Source: Membranipora membranacea (taxonomy: Eukaryota; Bryozoa; Gymnolaemata; Cheilostomatida; Membraniporidae). From it: a DNA stretch of 64,000 bases. Below are positions 45,044-56,648 of this stretch, piece after piece; within the stretch, counting starts at the first letter, position 1, and every line of letters begins with the position of its first letter. The notes beneath the pieces were generated by a model, which had not been told where the DNA came from, made no database searches, and saw only the letters and a list, made by a program, of their open reading frames with translations. The stretch spans positions 27,640,025 to 27,704,024 of the forward strand of contig OU612070.1 of assembly GCA_914767715.1 (NCBI GenBank). The letters are read 5' to 3'. The translations under genes and the position numbers were made by a program.

Positions 45044-45549
45044 GTGCTAAGTGATCAGTTATACAAGCCCTCTGTCGCAAATATCACAAATTCCACTGAC
45101 AAGCTGGTTCCTTGGAATACCAAGGTCTGCATCAAAGGTACCATATTTGACACACTCTGAGCAACAGTAGTTATGAAACTCTTAGACTGATATCTCCAAA
45201 ACAAATACACTAACTCGTGGGCACCACCTGAGTTGGAATTTAGAGCCATAAATGATATAGCAAACCAAAACGCCAGACCTTACACTCTGAAAATGATTGA
45301 ACCTGCATATAAAAGTCTTAGTCTGAACCGTGTGAAAATTGTCACTGTACAATCTATGGTGTTGATAAGAATAATATTATAATATATCAGTGATCTAGGG
45401 CAATAAAATCATGGATTAAGATTAAAGGCAGTCACTGTGCCAGACTGAGATGTATCCTTGAATATTCAATGGGTAGGACTTGTTGAGAGTACGTTGATCA
45501 GCATCAGCTCAAATGGATAGAAATATAGCCACATAGAATGAGCATATTG

Positions 45550-45809
45550 GTTGGTGCAGCTTATGATCAACTACCAACCCCGGCAAACCTAGACCCCTGG
45601 AATCTGACCGAGTCCTCGAAATGCACTGAGTGCCCAGCCAAGGGCACACTTCGGCATATATTTTTTGAATTGTCTGATGAGCCTTGGAAGATACACTTTT
45701 GGGAATAATAATAATAGTGTTTAAAGTGTTTCGGGAGTATGTCATGGATAAGTGTGAATTTGCGCAAAAAGAGATTGATGTACAACGGAAAATGGCAGGG
45801 GAGGTGTGA
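45550..45809 (+). mobile_element. LINE reverse-transcriptase C-terminal fragment (unit 3)
   Basis: Third copy of the fragment at 10758, retaining the CTECPAKGTLRHIF zinc-binding segment and the stop after FWE. Confidence 0.65.
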
Positions 45810-48575
45810 CCTCCCAGACCAGCTCAGCATGCCTCAGCTCACAAACCAAAAACTAGACTAGATTGTCTGATCTGACAATATATAATGATCTGGTGTCACA
45901 ATACCATGACAAAGGGAAATTGCAAACTATTTGCAGTGAAAGCAGGCTGGAGGTATAGGCTGTGTAGGGCTTATGCCTTTTATACTCGAATAAAAGTAGT
46001 TAAATCAAACTCAAAGTGAGTCTGAGTTAGATCTAAAGCATTGGAAACATAGGTTTAGAGTGCCTTCACGTAAAAGGCAGGCTGAGCGAGTTATGCGATC
46101 ACACCCAGCCCAGCTTTCTGACTTTTGTATGAGATGTGCGATGCTCAATTTGGTGAATTTGAGTAGTGGACTATGGCACGAGGGGCAAATGCGTTGACGA
46201 TTGCGACTGCACCGATGAGTTGCCTAAAAGCAAACCTCCCTGCGCTGGTTTGGCTTGGAGTGAAGGCATGAGAGTAATGGATCTGGCAGCCTATATCTGG
46301 CTGAGCAACAGCGTAAACACATCGATTTTGTCAAAATACTGAAACTGACAATATGCACTGAGGGCTGCAAGTGATTGGATGAGATGCTCATCAACACACA
46401 GGGATGACTTCATGCTGCTGGGACCAGCCATGAGGGGGTATTACTAGAGAAGCCCTGGAAACAGCGCTTGACTCATGGTTCCTAGCTGAAGTCCTGTGTG
46501 TTGTGCAATGGTATGCGCACTACTGTATCAAGAAGGTTTTGCACAAAATTCACTATACTAAACCCAGGTTTATTCAGCGCTAAGACACTGATCCCATCCA
46601 ATGTCAGCTATGTGTTTCGGGAAGAATGGCTAGGGTCATTGTGGTTGTCATAGGAATACAACTAGCTATGATAACACTAATCATAATACTAATAATCATG
46701 TCATTTTTCACTTATCACTTTTGATATGTCTAATCACAAAGTGATCATACCAGACAACGACAGAATTCCATTTCAATGACTCTCCATCAAATTTACAACT
46801 TTCTACAACCGTCTTTTGCTACAGAAAATGAAAGGAATTAAAAGGTTGACAAGCTTTGTTTTTCATAAGTCAGTCTTTCTTCTCACCATATCTTGCCATC
46901 CCTATTATACTCATCATTTGACAAAGCCTTAACTAAGCAATGCTCTTATTGGAATGATGTGGTTACCAAACAGGCTTAAAAACAGTTAGTTAACAATGAG
47001 GCTGGTAGAAGACAGTCCCCACATCACGTTTCAACAACAGCAACACATAAAAACAAGAAAATCGGCTCAGTCTCAAGTAACACTGAATGTTGTTTCACTT
47101 GGCATAGAAATATCGGAAATAGTGAACTTTATTGTCAAAGATTCTTGTCTATTACCGTTAACTGTATGACTGTTGTTGATCTATTTAAATCATCACCATC
47201 ACCTGAATTCTCTTGGTTGTTGTTGTTGTTTATGAAAGTTTCTCTTTCCAGAGGGTTACCTGATAATCAGGTAGATGCGGATTTCGAGCACTAGTCAACA
47301 TTTAAGAGATACCAAAAGGCTGTGTGCCAAGGCATAAAATTCGCTAACTGTAAATTGCTGAACAGGCTGAACAGACTGAACAGCTGAACAGAATTTCTCA
47401 GACTAGAATAATTATTTGTATTCTTTTCTCTGGCTGACTATCACTTCTCAAACACATTCCTCCTAGCCAAATTATTTAATGAGTGACTAAGTTCCTGTTG
47501 GCGCCTAATATAACCGATTTAGGGCGAGCAAATGTAGCGATTAATGTGCCAATTCCGACATAATCGGATGGTGTTCAGGAAACTCTTGGTTTGAGGGAAT
47601 TATCAAAGTCAAAGTTGTGAACCGAATCTATAAGGCTAGATAAATTTTACATTTGCAATTGGGTTCTTACAACTGTAAGCATTCATCTACAATAACATAT
47701 TAACCACTTTCTCTCATATGATGCTGGTACTGCAGGGTCGTAGCCTAAAAAAGATGGTAGGGGAGGCAAAGTCCAAGGCGAGTCCAGGTTTCACCTGGAG
47801 GGGTGCTGTAAGCTCCTCCCAAAGTAATATAATTAGCAATTGGAAATCTCGGAGGAGCTGATTCTGGCATTGATTTTTTAATTATAGTGTTTTTAGTCTT
47901 CTGTATTTAGCTTTCAAGGGGAGGCAGTGCCTTGCTGTCTCCCCTAGAACTATGGGCCTGTAACTGACACATATGTTGAGTATTGACTGAATTTTGTTGC
48001 CACTGTAAGATCTATAATCGTGACTATCTAGTACAGATTTCTCTCAAAATCTGGTAATTTTAAAGCCATCATACAATTTGGAACACCACCCTAAGACCAA
48101 GTATTACTATCATCTAAATAACCTATTTTTCAGTTACAGATCATTCTCCAGGCACTAGTGGCGTGTATCAAGGATACAAGCAAATCATCTAATAGGCCGA
48201 TCATCTACATCCATTATATATAATATTATTTAAGAAACCGAGTGGTAGCATTTCAAGATTTGCCAGTTTCTTTACATTTTTGCAGTAGCACCATTGTGTG
48301 ATTATAGAAAGCGGTCGAAAGAGAATATTGCATTCTCTCAATCAATCGATGATCTCACTCAGAGATGAAATGTTATAAAATGTTGGTCAATTATGATCTA
48401 CAACTAGCCTAAGATCTTGGTCTCTAACAGGGAGGACTCAGAGATTCCCTGAAACCATTGGATACTTCAGATCTTGATGCAACTTTGTTTTCATCACTTT
48501 CTCTCCATAACTGCTGATATACTGTAGGTGCTCAGGCACTGCAAACATTTTGTTTGTTCCGATTACTTTCCAGAG
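45810..48575. other. Unit 3, gene-free stretch
   Basis: Counterpart of 11018-13799; small TIR element at 47758-47946. No exon recognised. Confidence 0.4.
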
Positions 48576-48998
48576 CTACTGGTACACTGAGGGTGCTATG
48601 GCGTTGAAAAAATTCCACTGCAAACGCTGTGTCCAAAACTGACGGATGTTTTTGAGAACAAGTAAGTCATGAGGTTCGAGTTCAAAGCAACAGTCATGTT
48701 TAATTAGAGACATAAATGCTCTTTCATTGACAAAAAACACTTCTACATTTGAGTCGCATAGGACTTGCTGGGCGAAATGATACATGATACATCCATTCTA
48801 TATTTAAACATCATTCAATGTTTTCTTGAAACAGAGTGATCTATTAAGGTTATGGTTAAAATTCATCATAAATTCAATAATCCCTGAGTAACAGTATGCC
48901 AAAGCCACATTTTCCGTTTGAAAAAATACATATGATAGCCTGCTCCTTAATTTATCCAAAAGTTGTTTAGCGCAACCGGCAACAACTATAGAAATCAC
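48576..48998 (-). other. Unresolved ORF pair (unit 3)
   Basis: 48998-48804 and 48785-48576 have the same translations as the unit 2 pair. Status as a gene is uncertain. Confidence 0.3.
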
Positions 48999-50127
48999 AC
49001 TGAGAAGCCATCCTAGCTATAATGCACGCACACAGTTGTAGCTGTTTGGTAGTTACAAAATTTGCTGGTTTCTTGACATTTGCAGTAACACCAGCGTGTG
49101 GTTATAGAAAGAAAGCGGTTGAAAGAGATTCTTGCATCCCTCTGTTGAGGAATCGATTACATAAATTCTTGTGATACAGATAGATATGCTCTTACAGTCA
49201 ATATTTTGAGGTAGAACTTGGTCAGGTATAGGGCATAATCTAAATTTTCACCATGGTCTTAGTTGCTTCATGCATTGATCGGTGGTTAATAAAGTTCATA
49301 ATAATAATCTTGGTTTGAGGGAATAATCAAACTTGAAGTTGTGGCCCGAATCCAAGGTTAAGTAAATCTAACATTTGCCATTTGCCACTGTAGCATTCAT
49401 CTAAAATAACATCTTAACCACTTTCTTCCAGACAATGCTGGTGCTGACACATATGTTGAGTATTTTCTGAATTTTGTTGCCACTCTATGACATATAATGA
49501 TGACCATCTACCATTTTCTCACAAAGTCTGATCATTCTATAACCATTTTACAATTCTTTAAACCCCGCCAACACATTCCACAGCTTGTCACGTTCACATG
49601 TTTGTATTTTTTTCTCATCATGCCGGTGTTGGTCCCTCATGTGAAATCAAAGTAAGTTGAACCTTTCCACTCCAAATATCAACATACTGTTGGAAAGCTG
49701 CTCAGCAACTGTGTGTGAAAAGGTTATCAAAAACTCAATTTGAAGACGTCTGGCCAACCTATCGAGTATTTAGGAAAGAAAATGGGGTAAAATTGATTTT
49801 TTGATTATGTATCGTCGAGTTGTCTTCTCTGTTCAGACTACTACGGAGTTACCATCACTCTACCCTGACCTAATTATGACAAAGACTGACTTGACCTGTG
49901 AAGTTGAGAAATCTACGCTTTGGGAACTTGTCTACTGTCTTCTATGGTGAGTGGACTATTATGTGTCAGTAATTATACTTGTTGCTGTTTAGGCCTGTCT
50001 GTTTGCAACCAATAGGATTAACCTCTTATGCTTCTAACATAAAAATGGTAAGATCATGCCAAGGTCATGACAGTTGCCCCATGTCTAGTTCCAAATGCTG
50101 ATGCGCAAAACTTTCAATTGGAATGAA
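48999..50127. other. Unit 3, gene-free stretch
   Basis: Counterpart of 14226-15449 and 35035-36163. No gene recognised. Confidence 0.4.
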
Positions 50128-50999
50128 TTTATTCAGTTGTATGATTGAAATATACTGTATAGAAAATTGATAAGATCAACCAAAATTGTATATTGGAGGT
50201 TGTCAGCTTGTCCAGAGAGTTTGAATCAGTTTAGCTGGTGGTTTTACAGGCGTACCGTCTAAAATTAAAATTGAGAATTGAAGATAAGTCTTAAGAGTAA
50301 AGAATTGATTAAAAGCTTAATAAAATGATTTAAATTTAGGAGACATTTTTCTCACCATTTAAAAAAACGAAAATCACGGTTTAATTGACAAAGAAACAAC
50401 AGACAACACATGGCATTACGTTCCATTGTAGACCAACTAGATATAAGAATACAATAATACTTACTAGCACTTAGTTTTTGGCATGCAGACTCGAGGTTTA
50501 CAACTCTGGCAGCAGTGTGTGTTCTTCTTGCCGTATGTCTGAGGGTTGCAGTCCTCATCGCGCACACATTGCTCACCTCCTTGGGTATCAAAGTCGCTGC
50601 AGTAATTTTTAGTGTGGTAAGTGCTGGCTGCAAAACAAAAATAAACTTTGAAACAGTGTTATATTGTTACTACTTGTCTAGCCAGTAGATGAACAACTCA
50701 ACAGGAAATACTCCTAAAGTATTTCGCCTCACAGTTGAACGTTGTATGTTCTGTGAAGTTGGAGGTTAATTACTTATTGTGGGTTTGTTACTGTAGAAAT
50801 GATCTTAGGGCTTGACATGCATCCCAAATTTGAGACAACAAAATGTTCGAAACATTCTTCCTGGTCACACAGAAAAATTTAAAAACTAACTAAATATTAG
50901 AAATGAGTATTGAAAAGTTTAAGGCGTAACTTATGTAGACTTACCAACTGCAGCTACCATTAAAAGGCATGCAAATATGAGTGTGATGAATCTAGCCAT
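50128..50999 (-). CDS. Secreted 8-cysteine peptide, unit 3
   Basis: Coding exons 50999-50945 and 50627-50464; AATAAA at 50133-50128. The protein appears identical to the unit 1 copy (Lys-Lys-Asn in the YGKKN segment). TATA at 51088-51080. Its retention in three copies contrasts with the broken VMO-I neighbour. Confidence 0.8.
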
Positions 51000-51088
51000 A
51001 GTGAAGAAGTTTGAGTCTCTCTAGGTTCTGTAAACTTAGGTTGACGAATGAATTTATGAACTCAATTTAAAAGTAGGGAGTTTATATA

Positions 51089-52406
51089 CTGTGGGAAACA
51101 GGATCCTTGGCTTGTTTACACTGATAATGGTAAAATAAAGTTTACGTAGACAAAGATTCAATAAGATTTAAATATAGCATCAGATCATCATGACACGGTC
51201 AAGATATACACATCCTTTTCTACTTGTATATAACAGGATAACAAATGCAGATAATACAAACGGTGCAATATGATACAGGATCAGGATTCTGTATCTAAAA
51301 AAAGATAGGCACCCCCACAAATGGAAGTGATAGATTAGTAAGAACTTACTAATCTTTCACTTTATCATCATTATTGTCGGAATGCTTAATGGCCTTCGTC
51401 ATCATCCAGAGATATTGCATTAGATGGAGAAAATAAATATGTCAAAAAGTTGTAAATAGTGAATGAATAGTGCCAATATAAAAGTCTTCATTTTTCTTTT
51501 TATTTTCAGCATATAATAATGACTGCTAAATGGATCACTTCAGTGTATGCTAGAATGTATCATTAGCATCCTAGCCTAGAACACATATATACGGTATCTG
51601 ACTGGAAAAACAGGTTTCTTTTACCAGGGCCTGGTAATAGCATAAAAATTGTAAAATACTTTGTCCTTTTGAAGTTAAAAGTTAAAGCTTTTTGTTCAAA
51701 AAAGTGAAACTGAAAATTGTAAATAGTTGAAGGCTTGTTTACATAATTGACAGTGTCTTCCCACTGACCAACCATCAGGAACATACTCTAGTATTTTATA
51801 ACTTACAGGCAGCTTAGCCATAACATACAAAGAATGGTAAAGTCCAGATATGACATTTATTGCTGTTGTACAACCAACCAAACTATCATAATAGGGCAAT
51901 TATTTTTTCCTCAGCTCGTTGTTTTGTCTTTAAATCAATTTTTGATTGGTGGACTTCACACCAATATTCCTGTCAATTTTGTTGGCTTGCTGCAAAAGAC
52001 AAACTTCAAGAGTACAAGACTAGAAGTTTTAATATACTGAAAAATCAAATGCTCTTTCATCTCAAAAAAGCATGTCAATGCCAGCTTGTCATACCAGTGC
52101 CATTTAGGGTTAGAAAACATCATATTTGTGGAACTTTTCAATGATAGATAAACTTTAAATTTTATTTCAGTACTGGTAATCGGAAGATGCTTTTCACTAG
52201 GTTGCTAGAAAACGGCAATAAACATAACCAGATATATCGTAAGAACAAATGCCACAAAACTTCAGGGGAATCGATAACAGAATATTTGTTTTGTATTATA
52301 TTAATTTGGTGATTGTGTTGTTTTAGATATATTATGATTGAATTGATTCACCAGTATAGATTTTGAGCGATTCTGCACACTTAATCACAAGATCATCTAT
52401 AAATGT
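51089..52406. other. Unit 3, mostly gene-free; protein-like minus ORFs
   Basis: Minus ORFs 51899-51696 and 52141-51956 mirror those noted in units 1 and 2. No family recognised and no splice evidence. Confidence 0.3.
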
Positions 52407-52652
52407 TTAGATTGAAGCTGCTTGCAGGCGGTTGTTGTAGCTATCAAGCTCATGGTAGATTATTTTGAGCGCTAAACACTGCAGGTTATTTCCTTCAATT
52501 ATTTGATGGGAAGTTGAACCAGGCTGGTGCTGTATATTGTATTGTTCCAAGAATGGTTGATCTGTAGGCATGAGAAAGGCTTTACATTCTACATTTACTC
52601 CAAGTAGCTTGAATGCGGTGACAAGATGGGCGAGATGGTTTTCGGTACTCAA
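52407..52652 (-). CDS. Hypothetical 81-residue protein or exon (unit 3)
   Basis: Identical in translation to 17730-17975, although the units differ at scattered bases. The frame is intact; no signal peptide and no recognised domain. Confidence 0.35.
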   Translation of the reverse strand: MSTENHLAHLVTAFKLLGVNVECKAFLMPTDQPFLEQYNIQHQPGSTSHQIIEGNNLQCLALKIIYHELDSYNNRLQAASI

Positions 52653-53136
52653 GCTAGTGGTACCTTTTGCAGATTTGAGTTAGTTCAAGCTAGATCATTG
52701 TATGTTATGACGGACTTCCTTGAGAAACGCCTACATCTACAACTTTAGATGTTGATCTAGTGATGGTTAGGAGAAGTACAACTGAAGCTTCAAAGTCTGA
52801 GAGAAAGCTATCATTGGTAGTGTCTTCTATCACTCCCAGAGCTACCTATGTTCAGGTTGGTATGGTCCATATTGTCAAAGACAATCAGGAGTTGGCACAT
52901 ACTCTTGACATCTACTTTTAAAAATATCTATAAGGATATCAAATTCGCAATATAAGTTGAGCTGAGTCATTGTAACAATGACAAACTCTTTTTATTGTCT
53001 TTTTATAGCTTGGTTTTCTAATGATGATTACTGAGATGTCACTGGTATCTAATTCTAGTGCATAAGTTATTTTATGCATGTGTCAACTGTGGGGACATCG
53101 CAATGTTTTTTGTTAAAGAGCATGAGTGGTTATAGA

Positions 53137-53643
53137 GCCTATTTTTGGGCGGCTGGAACACAGGCTAAATGGCAAAATATCTTCAAAAAACCGGTAGCCT
53201 CATGATGATTTATATGCACTCCTACTTGTCATGTTATTATTCTTTGGTCAAACCTGATCACAGCATCACATGAGCTCCTTCATTTGGGCACTGACAATAC
53301 AAGCGAGTCAAAGGAAGATTAATTATAAATGGGTTAAAATTTGAAGAAATAAAAGTCTTATAAATATTATATTTTTTAAACCCTGCCCTCTTCCGATTGT
53401 ATATTTTTGAGTAATGATCAGATCAAATGATGTATAACTTTATCCATTAACTGACATCTCTCAGGCTAAAACTCAGCCAATATTTTTACAGCTGTCCACT
53501 GTTAATGTTTTATTTACTTTATACGTAATGTCTTGGATGATCAGACTTTTGGTAATGGCAGCAGCCATTGCCTCACGAAGTGAATCTGTAACAAGCTTAT
53601 AGAGGCAGGCATCATCCTTGTGTACAAATCCATCATTGAGCAA
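53137..53643. other. Flank between the tandem array and the LINE
   Basis: Single-copy in this window. No gene or repeat recognised. Confidence 0.45.
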
Positions 53644-54487
53644 ACATGTATGTATGTATGTGTTTATTTCACAACCAAAATATCATTTTCCAGTGAAAGA
53701 AATGATAAAACTAGGTTGGTTATAGAAACAAAGTATTTCATGCATTAGAATGCCACATGAAAAACTGAAAAAAACTCTTCTTGCGCTTCTCAGTTCGACA
53801 TTTCTCAGGATGGTATTTTGATATTACAGGTTTACGAGAGGATGTTTTAAAATTATTGATCTTGATTCTATTAAAAAGAGGATGGCTCGGATCCTCAGAA
53901 ACTTTACTAAAATAGTGAGCACAGACGGAAAGTAAAAACTCGTCAGTCTTTGGAAGATTAAGCTGATCTAATCTAGAAAAATAATCATCAACCTCGGTTA
54001 AAACAATTTTACAACTAGTTTTCTGTAACTTCTCTAGTTTTGCCTTGTCATGCTCCGTTAAAAATGTGTACCAAACAGGAGCAGCATATGATAAAAACAG
54101 GTTTGACATTCGTCTTATAAAAAGTTAAAAGGCCATCAGAATTCATGCCCATCTGTTTAAGTTGTTTCATAAGGAAAATTCTACTGTTACATCTACTAAA
54201 AATATCACTAATATGATTTGAAAAAGTTAATGTCCGGTCAATAGTAACGCCTAAAACCTTAGCTGATTTCGACGGCAATATATCTGTGTCCAAATATTTA
54301 ACAGGATCATCAATTCGTTTACGCTCAGAAAAAGCCACATTTAAAATAACAGTTTTGTCATGATTTAGTTGCATGTTGGTAGCTACAGACCAATCTGAAG
54401 CTTGCTGAATGCCATTAGCTACACTATGATTTGGGTGTTTAACTGGTGTATAAATAGTAGTATCATCAGCGTACATGATATGAACAT
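53644..54487 (-). mobile_element. 5'-truncated LINE with microsatellite tail
   Basis: Minus strand 54476-54048 starts at the reverse-transcriptase catalytic box (YADDTTIY). It continues through the palm/thumb region (MQLNHDKT, KVLGVTIDRTLTFSNHI). A single extra base in a T run near 54095 shifts the frame to 54109-53738 (LSYAAPVWYTFLTEHDKAKL), which ends in a basic tail. The 3' end has AATAAA followed by (ACAT)n at 53644-53670, typical of CR1/L2/jockey-type elements with microsatellite tails. Everything upstream of the catalytic box is missing, so it is a dead-on-arrival copy. Confidence 0.85.
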
Positions 54488-55829
54488 ACCTCGATACAGC
54501 TACTCCTCTTATGTACAGCCCACCTCTTCAGCATACTATTATTTTAATATACTCATTTGTCTAAGGCCTGCTTTTTACTACTGTATATCTCGTCATCTCT
54601 GCTGCATCTGCTTGAATCATACGGCTATTTGTCCAGTTTATACAGTAATGTTGAACAGTATATTTCTGCTCTATTTTGCCTGCTTAAAAAGGCACTCTTT
54701 CACCAAAATTTATAACTTCAATACACTTCAATACTCCTGATTTAATAACTTGCAACATACTTAGCAGAACTTGGAGTTGTACGCAATTAAAATGGAAAAG
54801 CATTAAATAATCATTTCGTGCATTTTATTTGTTCCAACAGATTGAAGTCTTCCCTGCACAAGTGATCCTCCGTTCTAGCCGAAGCAAAAGGCAACTTCTC
54901 TTGAAGTTCAGCACAGTTTTACTGTAACAACACATTCAATAACAATCTCTAGTGGCATCGATATCCTAAATCACCCATCCGGTAACCTGGTAGCCTCTGT
55001 GGCATTCTAGATATTTTTGACAGTTGTCCTCCTACAACAAAAGAAGAGACAACCACACGCACTTTGGACAGAAATGAGAAGATGTAACACTGTCTCCAAA
55101 GTGTTCATGTTTAAAGTTACTGGGCAGATCTAGACTGTCTAGATGACTTTTTAGGACTCGGCAGAGATGAGCAGGGTATGCCAGGCGAGAATAGAACAAG
55201 AGAAGCCCTGTCTCTGAGTCATAGGCTCCCCACTGACAGCGAGGGATGCTGCTTATTCTTCTCCTAAACCGCTACCTCCTGCATTTCACTTCTGTTGTTG
55301 AAACATGGATGCAAAATATAACTGCATCACCAGATCAAATCTGTAGCTTTCTGGCTGCCCGATTTTGCCGACATATTTGGAAGAAAAAGCTATTGAAAGG
55401 TAGACCCAGTAAATTGCTTATGCAATGCCAATGGTATTTCATACTGGAAAGCATGATTTTTAAGTATAGATTATGATCTAATGAATATTTCCCATTAAAA
55501 AAGTATGGATCATCTAATCCATATTTCATGAATAGAACAGAAACTGGACATAGATAAAATGATATTTGATAATATATATAATCAACTTTATTTTTGCAGA
55601 TCACGTTTTTTGGTGCATTATAAAAGACCATGTATAAGGAATATAGTACCGTTATCTAAATTTTATATAATAATAAGGCATGTGCATCGTTATAATCAAG
55701 AATACCGCCTAAATATGATCAGATCACTGGAATTTTGCTTTCGTCACATGGATAACTCCAGTTTAACCCCCCCCCCCCGGCATACTCCTATGGTATAGCC
55801 ACTGAATTAGATTCTTCTCTTAGAATGGA
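54488..55829. other. Intergenic, no gene seen
   Basis: Several ORFs of 70-110 codons in both directions lack signals, domains or splice context. A run of 12 C residues lies at about 55767-55778. Confidence 0.4.
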
Positions 55830-56648
55830 AATAGTATCATAGCGTTATACGGTTAGGACACTAAACACAGGGACCCATCTGACTGTTTTCTGATTGGCTG
55901 TCCCTAGTAGCATGAATAATTAGCCTGAGAAATTGTCTTGTTTACAAAATTGCAAACAGTAATTATACCCCTACAGTGCATTCTGCGCATGCTCAGCTCT
56001 GGGCATGAGCTGATCTCTGCAAAATTGAGCCTCGGAATTCCGAAGCCATCTGATTGGCTACCTGCTCTGGTGACATACTTCCCAAAGCGTGCGGATTTGT
56101 TATCAATAGTTATCCTCTCTTGTCATTATTAGCTGATTTTGATTGACAGTTTATGCAGGGGATATCCCATTTCCCCTTTCCAAAGTTGCAATCAGAACCC
56201 AAACTAAACTCATTGTTCTTGCACATGCGCGAATTCAAGTCACGCATGATGCATACTTAGCCTTACGACACCTGCTTTGTGGTAATGATAACCTAGTTTA
56301 TCAGTGATCTACATGCCCAGTCAGATCACGAGAGTCAGTATGCCTACAGTGTCGATGATTAGGGCATTTCTAGATTGCTACTAGGGACTGGCTATTTTTG
56401 CAAGCCCTTTGTTTTGCAAAAGAAAGCTAATGATGCTATTCCAGGTATGGAATTCAATGGGTTAGCATAGAGATAGAATTTCCAATCAGGTCTATTCGTG
56501 ATTACAATTCTAAAAGCTGCTAATCTTAACACATTGTATATTTGGTGTTAATTGTTGCGCTGTTCATGACATGTGCCAATGTATGTATGTACAGTCTAAT
56601 GAGAACTTTGTGTGAAGGAGCAGGTTGGTTCTCAGGTGAAGGTGAACA
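55830..56648 (+). promoter_or_regulatory. Probable TATA-less promoter region of the receptor gene
   Basis: Two TGATTGGCT (inverted CCAAT) motifs at about 55891 and 56052, and two NRF1-like motifs, TGCGCATGCTCA near 55984 and CACATGCGCGA near 56223. The region is visibly richer in CpG than the rest of the window. No TATA box sits at a plausible distance from the ATG at 56649. The transcription start is not located. Confidence 0.4.

Larger units (their letters stand above)
39170..53136. repeat. Tandem duplication unit 3 of 3
   Basis: Begins at the second ggttatagaaattgtgatat junction and ends at gagtggttatag|agcctattt, where similarity to the units stops. It lacks both large insertions of unit 2 and keeps the best-preserved VMO-I copy. 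Confidence 0.95.
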
